Positions 43,623-52,360 are shown, counted from the first letter of the stretch. The stretch: DNA of 64,000 nucleotides from Chloroflexus sp. Y-396-1 (GCF_000516515.1 NZ_KI911784.1:4564633-4628632); one strand, 5' to 3'. The notes: a model not told the origin generated them from the sequence alone. Translations and numbers: made by a program.

Positions 43623-44696
43623 ATGGGCGTGTCGATAGACTGGTTCGGCGTGGCGTTCGGCGTGGCGGGCGGCGTGGCGGGCGGCGTGGCGTTCGGCGTG
43701 GCGTTCGGCGTGGCGGTCGGCGTGGCGGGCGGCGTGGCGTTCGGCGTGGCGGGCGGCGTGGCGTTCGGCGTGGCGGGCGGCGTGGCGGGCGGCGTGGCGG
43801 GCGGCGTGGCGGGCGGCGTGGCGGGCGGCGTGGCGGGCGGCGTGGCGGGCGGCGTGGCGGGCGGCGTGGCGTTCGGCGTGGCGGTACTGCGCCTGCCCGA
43901 TTACCTGCTGCTGGCGCTGCCGACGTCGTTCATCTGGTCACGTCGCACTGTATCACCGCGACCGTGGCTGCCGCGGATGACGGTCATCCAAATCCCCGGT
44001 CTGCGAGCGCGCCTGGAGCGCTGGTTGATGCGCGACTGGAGCGCCGGCGTCCACAATGTCAATCAGATTCTGGCGTACAGCCTTCAATTCATCCCGGCGG
44101 TAGCGGCGGTCAATCGGGCGCTGGCCCGCCTGTCGGCAGGGCAGATCATCCCGGCAGCCGCCGAACTGGCCCGCGATCCCTTTGATTGGGATCTGGTGCG
44201 GTTCGGCGCCGTTCCACTGCGTCGTGCGCTCTGGCGTAAGGCAATTGATGGTTTCGTTGTCTTGCCTCGTCGGATCCGAAAGCGCTGGATGGATCGTTTC
44301 TCACTGACCCCAGCGCTAGACACCCCGGCGCGGGCGGTCTGCGCCGGGTTCTGGCATCTTGCGCAGAAGGACGCGGCGCAGGCGGCGCAGGCGTTTGCGA
44401 TGGTGCGCGATCTGCCGGGCGGCGAAGCCTGTTACCGGCTGGCACGTGCGCTGGCGCTGGCGCAGCGGTGTAGCAGTTTCGGAGATCTGGCTGCCCTGGG
44501 AATGGACGACTCATTCCTGACCGCCACCCAACCGCCGGACGGCGATCCGCTGGCGCAGCGCGAGACGTGGCGTGCGCTGGCGCGGCTGCAGCGGGCAGCG
44601 CAGGAGGCGCACACCGTGCAGATGAGCGTGTCTCGCCTGGTGCGTTCGCAGGCGCTGAATCGGGCGCTGGCTGAGGTGAATGAGATAGTGACCTGA
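43623..44696 (+). CDS. Glycine-zipper repeat membrane protein (cassette gene 3; N-terminal part of a TGA-split polypeptide)
   Basis: 357 residues up to a TGA at 44694-44696. Residues 9-88 are twenty tandem GVAx units (x is G, F or V), a continuous GxxxGxxxG glycine zipper. A hydrophobic stretch follows (LRLPDYLLLALPTSFIW). Residues about 120-350 are helical and rich in Ala/Leu/Arg, TPR-like in feel but not assigned. The frame continues without shift beyond the TGA into the downstream ATPase, so a single 770-residue protein seems ancestral. The repeat could form a membrane-embedded helical bundle or pore, by analogy with glycine-zipper channels. Confidence 0.7.
   Translation: MGVSIDWFGVAFGVAGGVAGGVAFGVAFGVAVGVAGGVAFGVAGGVAFGVAGGVAGGVAGGVAGGVAGGVAGGVAGGVAGGVAFGVAVLRLPDYLLLALPTSFIWSRRTVSPRPWLPRMTVIQIPGLRARLERWLMRDWSAGVHNVNQILAYSLQFIPAVAAVNRALARLSAGQIIPAAAELARDPFDWDLVRFGAVPLRRALWRKAIDGFVVLPRRIRKRWMDRFSLTPALDTPARAVCAGFWHLAQKDAAQAAQAFAMVRDLPGGEACYRLARALALAQRCSSFGDLAALGMDDSFLTATQPPDGDPLAQRETWRALARLQRAAQEAHTVQMSVSRLVRSQALNRALAEVNEIVT
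43647..43886 (+). repeat. Twenty tandem 12-bp units encoding GVAx
   Basis: Units of GGCGTGGCGGGC or GGCGTGGCGTTC run uninterrupted for 240 bases. The 12-base unit keeps frame when units are gained or lost. Confidence 0.95.
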
Positions 44697-44729
44697 GTCG
44701 AACAGATTCCACGGGCAGAACGGGAACTG

Positions 44730-45935
44730 GTGCGCGCGATTGCCACGACCTGGCGCGACCTGTTGCTCAATACGACGGCCGAGGTTGGGCAGGCGGCGCC
44801 GACGCAGCCGGTGCGCAACCCGTACATTACCGGTGATCCGGTAATCGGAAAGGGGCTGGTGGGGCGCGACGATGTGTTGCGCCGCCTTGAAGAACTCTGG
44901 TACGGCAGCGCCAACCCGCCTTCGGTGGTGATCTTTGGTCACCGGCGCATGGGGAAAACCTCGATCCTGCGCAACCTGGATGGGCGATTGGGGAGCCAGG
45001 TGCATGTTGCGTATGTCAACCTTTTGGTACTCGGTGATCTGCGCAACGGCGCCGCCGATCTGTTCTTGAAACTGGCCGACAGCATCGCCGACACCCTCCG
45101 GCACAAACAGGTACCCGCGCCCATCGTTGACGACGCGGCGTTCGAGCGGCGGCCCGAACTGGCGTTTGAACGCTACCTGAAGCAGGTTGGAAAGACGCTG
45201 AACGAGCAGCGCCTGATCATCGCGCTCGACGAGTTTGAGCAACTAGAAGAGTGGATCACCAACAAAAGACTGCCGAACGACATCATGAAGACGTTGCGCG
45301 GCTATATCCAGATGGACGAACGGATTGCCTTCGCTTTCGCCGGGCTGCACACGCTCGAAGAGATGAGCGGCAACTATTTCCAGCCGTTCTTCGCCAGTGT
45401 CATTCCGGTCAAGGTCAGCTTCCTGAGTCGTGGCGCGGTCGATCAGGTGCTGGCGAATCCGCCCGACCCGGAGTTTGGGTTGGATTATGAGCGTGAGGCG
45501 CTTGACGACATCTACGCCTTGACCAATGGGCAGCCGTACCTGGTGCAACTGATCGGGCATCGGCTGGTCAATCGGTTCAACAATCTGACCTTCGAGCAGG
45601 GGAAGGCGCAAGAGCCACGCTTCCGACGCGCCGATGTCGAAGCGGTGATTACCTCCGATTTCTTCGACCAGGCCCGCTACTACTTTACCGGTGTATGGGG
45701 GCAGGCGCAGCAGGGTGCGCCGGAGCAGCAGACCATCCTGCGCTGCCTGGCGTCGCACCTCGACGGGCTGCCGCTTGCCCGGCTGTGCGAGATCAGTGGG
45801 TTGCCGGAGAGCACGGTTGATCAGGCGCTCCAGACTCTATGCCGCCACGACGTGGTGCACAATCGCGATGGGCAGTGGCGCTACACCGTCGAACTGTTCC
45901 GGCGCTGGGTAGAGCAGAGCGGATGGGAGCGATAG
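44730..45935 (+). CDS. AAA ATPase with winged-helix C-terminus (cassette gene 3, C-terminal part)
   Basis: 401 residues from GTG 44730. The same frame is open back to the TGA at 44694-44696 and, but for that codon, into gene 3. Walker A is FGHRRMGKTSIL (Lys76, Thr77) and Walker B is LIIALDEFEQL (Asp167, Glu168). A helical lid has LTNGQPYLVQLIGHRLV, and a C-terminal winged helix (about 335-400) has LCEISGLPESTVDQALQTLC. This is the layout of ATPase_2/archaeal-type AAA proteins. No strong Shine-Dalgarno precedes the GTG, which argues for original translation as one polypeptide. It is followed by an R2 repeat. Confidence 0.78.
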   Translation: MRAIATTWRDLLLNTTAEVGQAAPTQPVRNPYITGDPVIGKGLVGRDDVLRRLEELWYGSANPPSVVIFGHRRMGKTSILRNLDGRLGSQVHVAYVNLLVLGDLRNGAADLFLKLADSIADTLRHKQVPAPIVDDAAFERRPELAFERYLKQVGKTLNEQRLIIALDEFEQLEEWITNKRLPNDIMKTLRGYIQMDERIAFAFAGLHTLEEMSGNYFQPFFASVIPVKVSFLSRGAVDQVLANPPDPEFGLDYEREALDDIYALTNGQPYLVQLIGHRLVNRFNNLTFEQGKAQEPRFRRADVEAVITSDFFDQARYYFTGVWGQAQQGAPEQQTILRCLASHLDGLPLARLCEISGLPESTVDQALQTLCRHDVVHNRDGQWRYTVELFRRWVEQSGWER

Positions 45936-45944
45936 CCGTTTGCT

Positions 45945-46215
45945 TGAGTAGGGTGAGAGAACCTCCCTCACCTTCCTCCAGCTCTCTTCCACTTCCACAT
46001 AGAGCGATTGAAAGGGAAAGCCTGAATAGGTTCGGAACCTGCCCTTCCCGTGCGCTGACGAACATGATCGGTGAGCCTACAGAGGGTTGGGCCGATCCAT
46101 TAGAACGGGAAGCTGCAAGCTTCAGTATGTGCTGTAGACGGCTGGGAACCCAGTTCTCCTGATCGCCTCTCTCCTCTTCCTTTCTACCGGGTAAGGTGAA
46201 AACGCAGAAAAGCTC
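45945..46215. repeat. R2 repeat, copy 2
   Basis: The gap 45936-46257 is non-coding. It matches the copy at 52960-53200: GGTTCGGAACCTGCCC near 46027, GATCGGTGAGCC near 46068, GAACGGGAAGCTGC near 46104, a pyrimidine-rich block and CCGGGTAAGGTGAAAACG near 46186. Confidence 0.7.
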
Positions 46216-46257
46216 TCCCCCTCGCGCCGCTATCAGCACACGAGCTACAATTTCGGG

Positions 46258-46263
46258 TACAAT
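46258..46263 (+). promoter_or_regulatory. Candidate -10 of the HDAC-like gene (leaderless start)
   Basis: TACAAT ends 7 bases before the ATG at 46270, and no Shine-Dalgarno is present. This fits a leaderless mRNA. Confidence 0.4.
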
Positions 46264-46269
46264 ACAAGC

Positions 46270-47331
46270 ATGAAAATCTTTTATGGCGCCGAACATCACC
46301 TACATAATCCGCCATTCGAGCTACTCGACGGGCGGGTCGTCAGTTACTTCGAGACACCGCAGCGCGTGGCGATTATTTTGCAGGCGCTGGCCGAAGCCGG
46401 ATTCGCGACACCGATTCCTGCACCATCGGCCACACTGAATGACCTGGTAGCCGTTCATACACCAGACTATCTGGAATACCTGTCTAACGCCGCCGAACGC
46501 TGGCAGACTACAGGATTAGGCGAGCCGGTCTTCCCTTCAGCGTGGCCGTTGCCCGGTCTGCGATTGCGTAGCGACTGCCCACGAGCGGCAGCCGGACGCT
46601 ACACGTTTGATTTGAGTGCACCTATCATCGCTGGCACTTTCGCCGCCGCTTGCTCAGCCGCAGGTGCAGCACTGGCCGGCGCAGCAGCCCTGCTGTCGGG
46701 TGATCGTTACGTCTATGCCCTCTGCCGCCCACCGGGACACCACGCTGCCGCTGCAATGGCCGGTGGGTATTGTTATCTGAATAACGCCGCTCTGGCTGCC
46801 AATATGTTGGCTCAACGTCATACCACTGGCGATGCGACATGGGCCATGCGAGCGCCAACGGTCGCTATACTCGACATCGATTATCACCATGGCAATGGTA
46901 CGCAAAGCATCTTCTACGAGCGAAATGATGTGCTGACCGTTTCCTTGCACGCTGACCCGGCGTTTGAATATCCGTACTACCTCGGCTTCAGCGATGAACG
47001 TGGCGCCGGTGCTGGAGAAGGATACAATCTCAATATTCCGTTACCGGCAGGTATTGATGATACTGGCTATCTCAAGGCTCTCGACCAGGCATTACAAGCA
47101 ATTGCCGATTATGGGCCACGCTATCTGGTTGTTTCTGCCGGCTTCGATACGTTTGTCGCCGATCCACTCGGCAGCTTCGCTCTTACAACCGCAGCCTACC
47201 GAGCTATCGGCGCAGCAATTGCCCAACTCGGCTTGCCAACGCTGGTTGTGCAAGAGGGTGGTTATGCGCTGCAAGAGCTGGGGGCCAACGTCGTAGCATT
47301 ATTACACGGAGTAACTTCAGATGATAGATGA
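46270..47331 (+). CDS. Histone-deacetylase-family amidohydrolase (acetylpolyamine deacetylase-like)
   Basis: The 353-residue protein has the full HDAC fold signatures. RPPGHHA gives the general-base pair His157/His158. DIDYHHGNG gives zinc ligands Asp204 and His206. AGFDTFVADPLG carries the third ligand and EGGY near the C-terminus the catalytic Tyr region. In bacteria, such class II-like enzymes deacetylate acetylpolyamines, acetoin-related proteins or acetylated lysines. The next gene overlaps it by 11 bases. Confidence 0.92.
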   Translation: MKIFYGAEHHLHNPPFELLDGRVVSYFETPQRVAIILQALAEAGFATPIPAPSATLNDLVAVHTPDYLEYLSNAAERWQTTGLGEPVFPSAWPLPGLRLRSDCPRAAAGRYTFDLSAPIIAGTFAAACSAAGAALAGAAALLSGDRYVYALCRPPGHHAAAAMAGGYCYLNNAALAANMLAQRHTTGDATWAMRAPTVAILDIDYHHGNGTQSIFYERNDVLTVSLHADPAFEYPYYLGFSDERGAGAGEGYNLNIPLPAGIDDTGYLKALDQALQAIADYGPRYLVVSAGFDTFVADPLGSFALTTAAYRAIGAAIAQLGLPTLVVQEGGYALQELGANVVALLHGVTSDDR

Positions 47332-48067
47332 TCGATCACTCGAATACCCACAGTCATTGCCACCAACCTGGGGATGGCGCGATCTCTTTATTGCCCTGCT
47401 CATCATTGCCATGGGCGGTGCGTTAACGATCCTGTCACTACGCTTCGCAACAACAATCGGCAATTGGGACACCTCACGCGGTTTTGTCAGTCCACCAGTC
47501 TACCTCGCCGGAACGCTGCTTTACCTCATTATTGGTGGAACCATTTTGGCAGTGATTGGGCCACGGGCCGGTTGGCACGACTTGGGTCTGCAATGGCCAA
47601 ACTGGTTATACCTGGCTCTGGTACCGCCAGTGTTCATTTTTGGTATGGGCATGATGATCCTGACCAATGCGGGAGTCGCGCTGATCTTTGGTGAGATAGA
47701 AAACCCCCAAATCGAAAGCCTCTCCGGTGGTCAACCATTTGGGATTGGCGAATTGATCGCTCTTTGGTTCCTGATTGGCGGGATTGTACCGATTGTCGAA
47801 GAACTTTTCTTCCGCGGTGTTCTGCACCACCTGCTTCGTCGGCGATTTAACGCTGCAACAACTATTGTGGTAGGGGCGGCTATCTTTGCGGTCGTTCACT
47901 TCATACCTGTACTTATTCCTGGTCTGTTTGTAGCCGGTCTCTGTCTTGGCTATCTCCGTGAACAGAGCGGTTCGATCTGGCCTAGTGTTCTCTTTCATGT
48001 AATGCAGAATACCCTTGCTTTACTGGCAATGGCATTCCTCTTGGCAACAGGTGGGATGACCAGCTAA
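47321..48067 (+). CDS. CPBP-family intramembrane metalloprotease
   Basis: The 248-residue protein has about seven hydrophobic segments. Motif 1 is IVEELFFRGVLHHLLRR (EExxxR), motif 2 is AAIFAVVHFIP (FxxxH), and motif 3 is IWPSVLFHVMQNTL (HxxxN). These are the glutamate/histidine catalytic residues of Abi/CAAX-protease homologues. It overlaps the HDAC-like gene by 11 bases, so translation is coupled. Confidence 0.92.
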   Translation: MIDDRSLEYPQSLPPTWGWRDLFIALLIIAMGGALTILSLRFATTIGNWDTSRGFVSPPVYLAGTLLYLIIGGTILAVIGPRAGWHDLGLQWPNWLYLALVPPVFIFGMGMMILTNAGVALIFGEIENPQIESLSGGQPFGIGELIALWFLIGGIVPIVEELFFRGVLHHLLRRRFNAATTIVVGAAIFAVVHFIPVLIPGLFVAGLCLGYLREQSGSIWPSVLFHVMQNTLALLAMAFLLATGGMTS

Positions 48068-48348
48068 GAGACGTTACCTGTGCTTCTGTACACCCGGCAC
48101 GCACCCGTTCATCGTGGCGTCACCACCGTGGGCGGGCTGAACACTCGCCTCGCCGGTTCAGGAAATACCATTGCGGCGGTACCGCTCAGGATGTACCTTT
48201 CTCCTCATACTTCTTGTCCCTGTCTCGAAAACAACGAACCGTTCGTCATCAAACTTTTGCGCGTGGTAGTGAATTCTTTATCCTTACCGATGGATAGCAT
48301 CCTCTATACTTCCATTGCCTGCGAGACAATTACAAACGAGGTGAGGTA

Positions 48349-49893
48349 GTGGAAAGCCCCGAAGAACAACTCGAAACACTCCGCCGATTGCGTGAACGAG
48401 CATTGCAGGGCGGTGGACCCGAACGCATTGCGCAGCAACATGCGCGAGGTAAATTGACTGCCCGCGAACGCCTAGCATTACTCCTCGATCCTGGCTCGTT
48501 TCAGGAAATCGGCGCTCTGGCCACCAGTCCTATCACCGATGAAGACCAACGTGTACCCGGCGATGGTACGGTCACCGGTTTTGGCAAGATTAATGGCCGA
48601 CGGGTTGCCGTATATGCCCAGGATTTTACGGTGATGGGCGGCTCGTTTTCGGCGGTACAGGCTAACAAGATTTGTCGGATGCAAGACCTGGCCATCGAAA
48701 GCGGGATTCCTATCATTGGTCTCAATGACTCAGGTGGGGCGCGTATTCAAGAGGGGGTACGCTCACTGGCCGCTTACGGTGAGGTCTTCGTGCGTAACGT
48801 ATTGGCTTCGGGCGTCGTTCCCCAAATTTCGGCCATCCTTGGCCCATGTGCTGGAGGCGCCGTCTATTCACCAGCCTTAACCGATTTCATTATTATGTCG
48901 GAATCAACCGGCTACATGTTTCTAACCGGCCCTGATGTCATTAAGGCGGTCTCCGGTCGCGATCTATCAGTGCAAGAGTTGGGTGGGGCGGCAGTTCATT
49001 GTACCCGCAGTGGCGTCGCCCACCTCTCGGCAGCCGACGATCGAGCGGTCATTGAATTAATCAAACGCTTACTCAGCTATCTCCCCCAAAACAACAGCGA
49101 AGATCCACCGCAGATAATGCCATACGACCGGGCCGACCGGGTTGAACCAGCGCTAAACACTCTTGTACCCGCTGATGAACGGCAAGGTTACGACGCTCAC
49201 ACCCTGATCAACCTGATCTTCGACTACGATAGTTTTCTTGAAATCCAGCCACTGTTTGCGCAAAATGCGGTCGTCGGTTTTGCCCGTCTCGACGGCTATG
49301 CCGTCGGTGTAGTGGCCAATCAGCCAGCGATAATGGCCGGTGCACTCGATATTGATGCCAGCGACAAAATTGCACGCTTTGTTCGTATCTGCGATGCCTT
49401 CAACATTCCGCTTATCACCTTTGTCGATACACCAGGGTTTCTCCCTGGTATCGAGCAGGAGTATGGCGGGGTGATTCGCCACGGCGCAAAAATTATTTAC
49501 GCCTACAGCGAGGCAACGGTACCAAAGATTTCAGTTGTCGTGCGAAAGGCAATTGGCGGTGCGTATGTTGCAATGTCCAGCAAGCAACTACGCTGCGACC
49601 TCAACTTTGCCTGGCCTTCAGCCCAGATTGCCGTTATGGGTGCTGAGGGTGCTGTCCGCATTTTACGTCGCGAGGAATTACGTACCGCTGCCGATCCGGC
49701 CAGGCTGATGGAAGAGTTCGTCGCCGAGTATCGACGACGATATTTTAATCCGTACCACGCCGCCGATCTCGGTCAGATTGATGAAGTAATTGAACCAGCC
49801 GAAACGCGGCCACGCCTGATTCGGGCACTCGAAATTCTGCGCACCAAGGTGCAACAAAACCCACCACGTAAGCATGGATTGTACCCATCGTAG
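48349..49893 (+). CDS. mmdA: Methylmalonyl-CoA decarboxylase alpha subunit (carboxyltransferase)
   Basis: This 514-residue acyl-CoA carboxyltransferase starts at GTG 48349 after GAGGTGAGG. The two crotonase-fold halves are seen in ARGKLTARERLALLLDPGSF, LNDSGGARIQEGV, FVDTPGFLPGIEQE and IGGAYVAMSSKQL. Alone it could be a propionyl-CoA carboxylase beta chain. The downstream gamma, biotin-carrier and beta genes show that it is the alpha subunit of a Na+-translocating methylmalonyl-CoA decarboxylase, moving the carboxyl group from (S)-methylmalonyl-CoA to biotin. Confidence 0.92.
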   Translation: MESPEEQLETLRRLRERALQGGGPERIAQQHARGKLTARERLALLLDPGSFQEIGALATSPITDEDQRVPGDGTVTGFGKINGRRVAVYAQDFTVMGGSFSAVQANKICRMQDLAIESGIPIIGLNDSGGARIQEGVRSLAAYGEVFVRNVLASGVVPQISAILGPCAGGAVYSPALTDFIIMSESTGYMFLTGPDVIKAVSGRDLSVQELGGAAVHCTRSGVAHLSAADDRAVIELIKRLLSYLPQNNSEDPPQIMPYDRADRVEPALNTLVPADERQGYDAHTLINLIFDYDSFLEIQPLFAQNAVVGFARLDGYAVGVVANQPAIMAGALDIDASDKIARFVRICDAFNIPLITFVDTPGFLPGIEQEYGGVIRHGAKIIYAYSEATVPKISVVVRKAIGGAYVAMSSKQLRCDLNFAWPSAQIAVMGAEGAVRILRREELRTAADPARLMEEFVAEYRRRYFNPYHAADLGQIDEVIEPAETRPRLIRALEILRTKVQQNPPRKHGLYPS

Positions 49894-49910
49894 GGTTATG
49901 GAGAGGTGCG

Positions 49911-50264
49911 ATGAACGACATCGGTTTTGGGCTGACGATGACTGTGGTAGGAATGGGGAGCGTGTTCGGTGTCCTGATGGTGGTGTGGGGTGTATTAATC
50001 CTGATCAGCCGCATTGATCGCCCTGAAACCAGCGAATCCACTGCCCAAACTTTAGACGAGACACAACTTGCCGCAGCTACCAACCAGCTTGCGCCCGAAG
50101 AGATAGCCGCCATTGCAGTAGCCGTAAGTTTGTATGCCGCCAGCCTGCGCCGCGAAGCCGCCCCAACGATGCGCAGCTACTGGCCAGGCAGCCTCCTTTT
50201 CGCCAGTCGTTGGGTTGCTGCCGGGCGCACTCGTCAGAATCAGAGCTGGCAGCGCAGGAGATAG
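49911..50264 (+). CDS. Sodium-pump decarboxylase gamma/delta subunit (OadG-like)
   Basis: The 117-residue protein has one N-terminal membrane helix (about 5-30, GLTMTVVGMGSVFGVLMVVW). A linker and a stretch PEEIAAIAVAVSLYAASLRR follow, typical of the OadG/MmdD family, which anchors and assembles the complex. AGAGGTG precedes the ATG. It lies between mmdA and the biotin carrier. Confidence 0.88.
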   Translation: MNDIGFGLTMTVVGMGSVFGVLMVVWGVLILISRIDRPETSESTAQTLDETQLAAATNQLAPEEIAAIAVAVSLYAASLRREAAPTMRSYWPGSLLFASRWVAAGRTRQNQSWQRRR

Positions 50265-50270
50265 AGCAGT

Positions 50271-50720
50271 ATGCGTCGCTATCAATTAACAATCAATGGC
50301 AAAACCTATACCGTTCTCGTTAGTGAATTAAGTAGTGAACGTTTTGCTGTCCAACTCGATGGTCGCGAATTTGAGGTACAGGTTACGGAAAGTGGGGAAG
50401 TAAGCGAGATTCTTCCTCGCCCGCCGTTGTCCGCCGTTATCCAGACAGCTCCTGCCGGCCCGGTCACTGTACCGGCGACACCTATGCCACCGACGACGGC
50501 GACAGGAGATCAGTTTATCAGAGCGCCAATGCCGGGAACGATCCTGCAAATTGTAGCTACGCCTGGTATGAAAGTTAAGCGTGGTCAGCCGGTGATCGTA
50601 CTGGAAGCGATGAAGATGAACAACAGCATCGGCGCCCCACGTGACGGCACGATTACCGCAATTCTGGTCAAAACCGGGCAGAGCGTTGGGTATGGTGAAC
50701 CGCTGGCCCAGATTGAATAA
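50271..50720 (+). CDS. mmdC: Biotin carrier subunit of the decarboxylase
   Basis: The 149-residue protein has an N-terminal beta region (1-50), a Pro/Thr-rich hinge (about 50-80) and a biotinyl domain (82-149). The biotin-accepting Lys115 lies in VLEAMKMNNSI. It shuttles the carboxyl group from the alpha to the beta subunit. Confidence 0.94.
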   Translation: MRRYQLTINGKTYTVLVSELSSERFAVQLDGREFEVQVTESGEVSEILPRPPLSAVIQTAPAGPVTVPATPMPPTTATGDQFIRAPMPGTILQIVATPGMKVKRGQPVIVLEAMKMNNSIGAPRDGTITAILVKTGQSVGYGEPLAQIE

Positions 50721-50735
50721 CCAACGGAAAAGACC

Positions 50736-51857
50736 ATGAGTGAATTTATCACCAATCTCTTCGCCGGTTTCGCTGCTCTCACATGGCAGTCGCTAGTCAT
50801 GATCGGGATCGCTGCTTTCCTCTTCTACCTGGCAATTGTCCACAATTATGAACCATTGTTACTAATTCCAATCGGCGCCGGTGCTCTGCTGGCTAATCTG
50901 CCGCTTTCGCCACTACTCGGTGAAGACGGAATGCTGACCGTGCTCTACAACGCTGGCATCGGTAATGAACTCTTTCCACTCTTGATCTTCATAGGGATCG
51001 GCGCCCTTACCGACTTCAGTCCACTCCTCTCTAACCCACGCATGGTATTGCTAGGCGCCGCTGGTCAGTTTGGCATCTTCGGCACCCTGCTGCTCGCCCT
51101 GGCGCTAGGCTTCAGCCGACCAGAGGCCGCTTCTATTGGCATCATTGGCGCTATTGATGGCCCAACTTCGATCTATGTCTCCAGTCTGCTCGCTCCACAG
51201 CTTCTTGGCCCGATTACAGTAGCCGCTTACAGCTATATGTCACTGGTACCGGTGATTATGCCACCCATCATCCGTCTGTTGACTACCCCAGCCGAACGAC
51301 GAATACGGATGGAGTATGTCACCCGTCCGGTTGGCCGTCGTACCCGCATCCTATTCCCGATTGTTATCACCATTGTGGTTGGCATCCTGGTACCATTTTC
51401 TATCCCTCTGATCGGCATGCTGATGTTAGGCAACCTGATGCGTGAATCGGGGGTCGTTGAACGACTGACGAACACCTCATCACGTGAGCTGGCCAATATT
51501 GTCACACTGTTTCTCGGCCTAGCAATTGGTTCGACGATGGAGGGAACACGGTTTTTGCAACCGGCCACGCTGGCAATTCTGGCGTTGGGCATTCTGGCTT
51601 TTGCCCTTGACACGGCAGCCGGTCTTCTGTTTGGGAAATTCCTGAATCTGATCAGTCGTGGTCGTTTTAACCCGGTTATTGGTGCTGCCGGGATCAGTGC
51701 TTTTCCGATGGCTGCCCGAGTGGTGCAGAAGATCGTCAATGAAGAGGACTTCGAGAACTTTCTCCTGATGCACGCAATGGGCGCCAACGCTGCCGGGCAG
51801 ATCGCCAGTGTGGTGGCCGGCGGGGTCGTGCTGGCACTGATGGGAGCAGGGAGCTAA
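50736..51857 (+). CDS. mmdB: Na+-translocating decarboxylase beta subunit
   Basis: The 373-residue integral membrane protein belongs to the OadB/MmdB/GcdB family. Signature sequences are IGIIGAIDGPTSIYVSS, with the conserved Asp of the Na+ path, and GAAGISAFPMAARVVQK near the C-terminus. It decarboxylates carboxybiotin and exports Na+. It completes the A-D-C-B operon. Confidence 0.94.
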   Translation: MSEFITNLFAGFAALTWQSLVMIGIAAFLFYLAIVHNYEPLLLIPIGAGALLANLPLSPLLGEDGMLTVLYNAGIGNELFPLLIFIGIGALTDFSPLLSNPRMVLLGAAGQFGIFGTLLLALALGFSRPEAASIGIIGAIDGPTSIYVSSLLAPQLLGPITVAAYSYMSLVPVIMPPIIRLLTTPAERRIRMEYVTRPVGRRTRILFPIVITIVVGILVPFSIPLIGMLMLGNLMRESGVVERLTNTSSRELANIVTLFLGLAIGSTMEGTRFLQPATLAILALGILAFALDTAAGLLFGKFLNLISRGRFNPVIGAAGISAFPMAARVVQKIVNEEDFENFLLMHAMGANAAGQIASVVAGGVVLALMGAGS

Positions 51858-52309
51858 TGCAGAAATGGGCATTACCTTGCACCCTGGGTAAAGCGAAACG
51901 GAACCCTGGGATCGCGGGCCGCTGGCCCGCATCTTACAGTACATAGCCGAAAACCGTCGTTTGGGACATCAGCATTTTATCCTCCCCACTTCCGCTTGTG
52001 TCCCTCCGCAAGCGAAGGGAAATGAAGAGTAAGCCCCTAACAGGAAGTAACAGGAAGTCGGGCAGAGCACCGTCGGAACGGGAAGCTGCGCGCCTCCGCA
52101 TACGCTACAGACAGGTTGGGAAAACCATCCAGCTCGTTCATTCTTCTCTGTCCTCCCACCGCCCTCACCTCGCCACTGCCAGGTAAGGGAAGAACTTTGC
52201 CCCCTCCAAAAGCTTTTCTTGTTCCACTCTTTCTGCTAGCTGTCGCACGTGAGGACCACAAATCTTTGTCGGTGGTAGTGGTTTCTTTTCTGTCTGTTGC
52301 TACCCAGAC
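51858..52309. repeat. Intergenic region: hairpin terminator candidate and R2 repeat, copy 3
   Basis: A GCGGGCC stem (51914-51920 with 51924-51930) lies 57 bases after mmdB and is a likely transcription end. An R2 copy follows at about 52045-52215 (TCGGAACGGGAAGCTGCG near 52074, then CAGGTTGGGAAAACC and CCAGGTAAGGGAAGAACTTT). No gene is seen. Confidence 0.6.
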
Positions 52310-52318
52310 TGCTATACT
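52310..52318 (+). promoter_or_regulatory. Extended -10 promoter of the CBS gene
   Basis: TGCTATACT (extended -10) lies 42 bases before the ATG at 52361. No clear -35 was found. Confidence 0.5.
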
Positions 52319-52360
52319 ATGAGAGGTATCACCGCAAGACCAGAGACTGAGGAGCGAGAT

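Noticed and set aside
43647-43886. Tandem repeats that might look like a CRISPR array
   Set aside because: Units are contiguous 12-mers without spacers and encode an uninterrupted GVAx protein repeat.
44694-44696. Selenocysteine or programmed read-through at the TGA
   Set aside because: No hairpin resembling a bacterial SECIS is evident just after the codon, and the codon context suggests an Arg to stop transition. Kept only as one option in the finding.
44511-45242. Long minus-strand frame of about 243 codons opposite the second cassette ATPase
   Set aside because: Shadow of the ATPase coding strand; no family features and no promoter or ribosome site.
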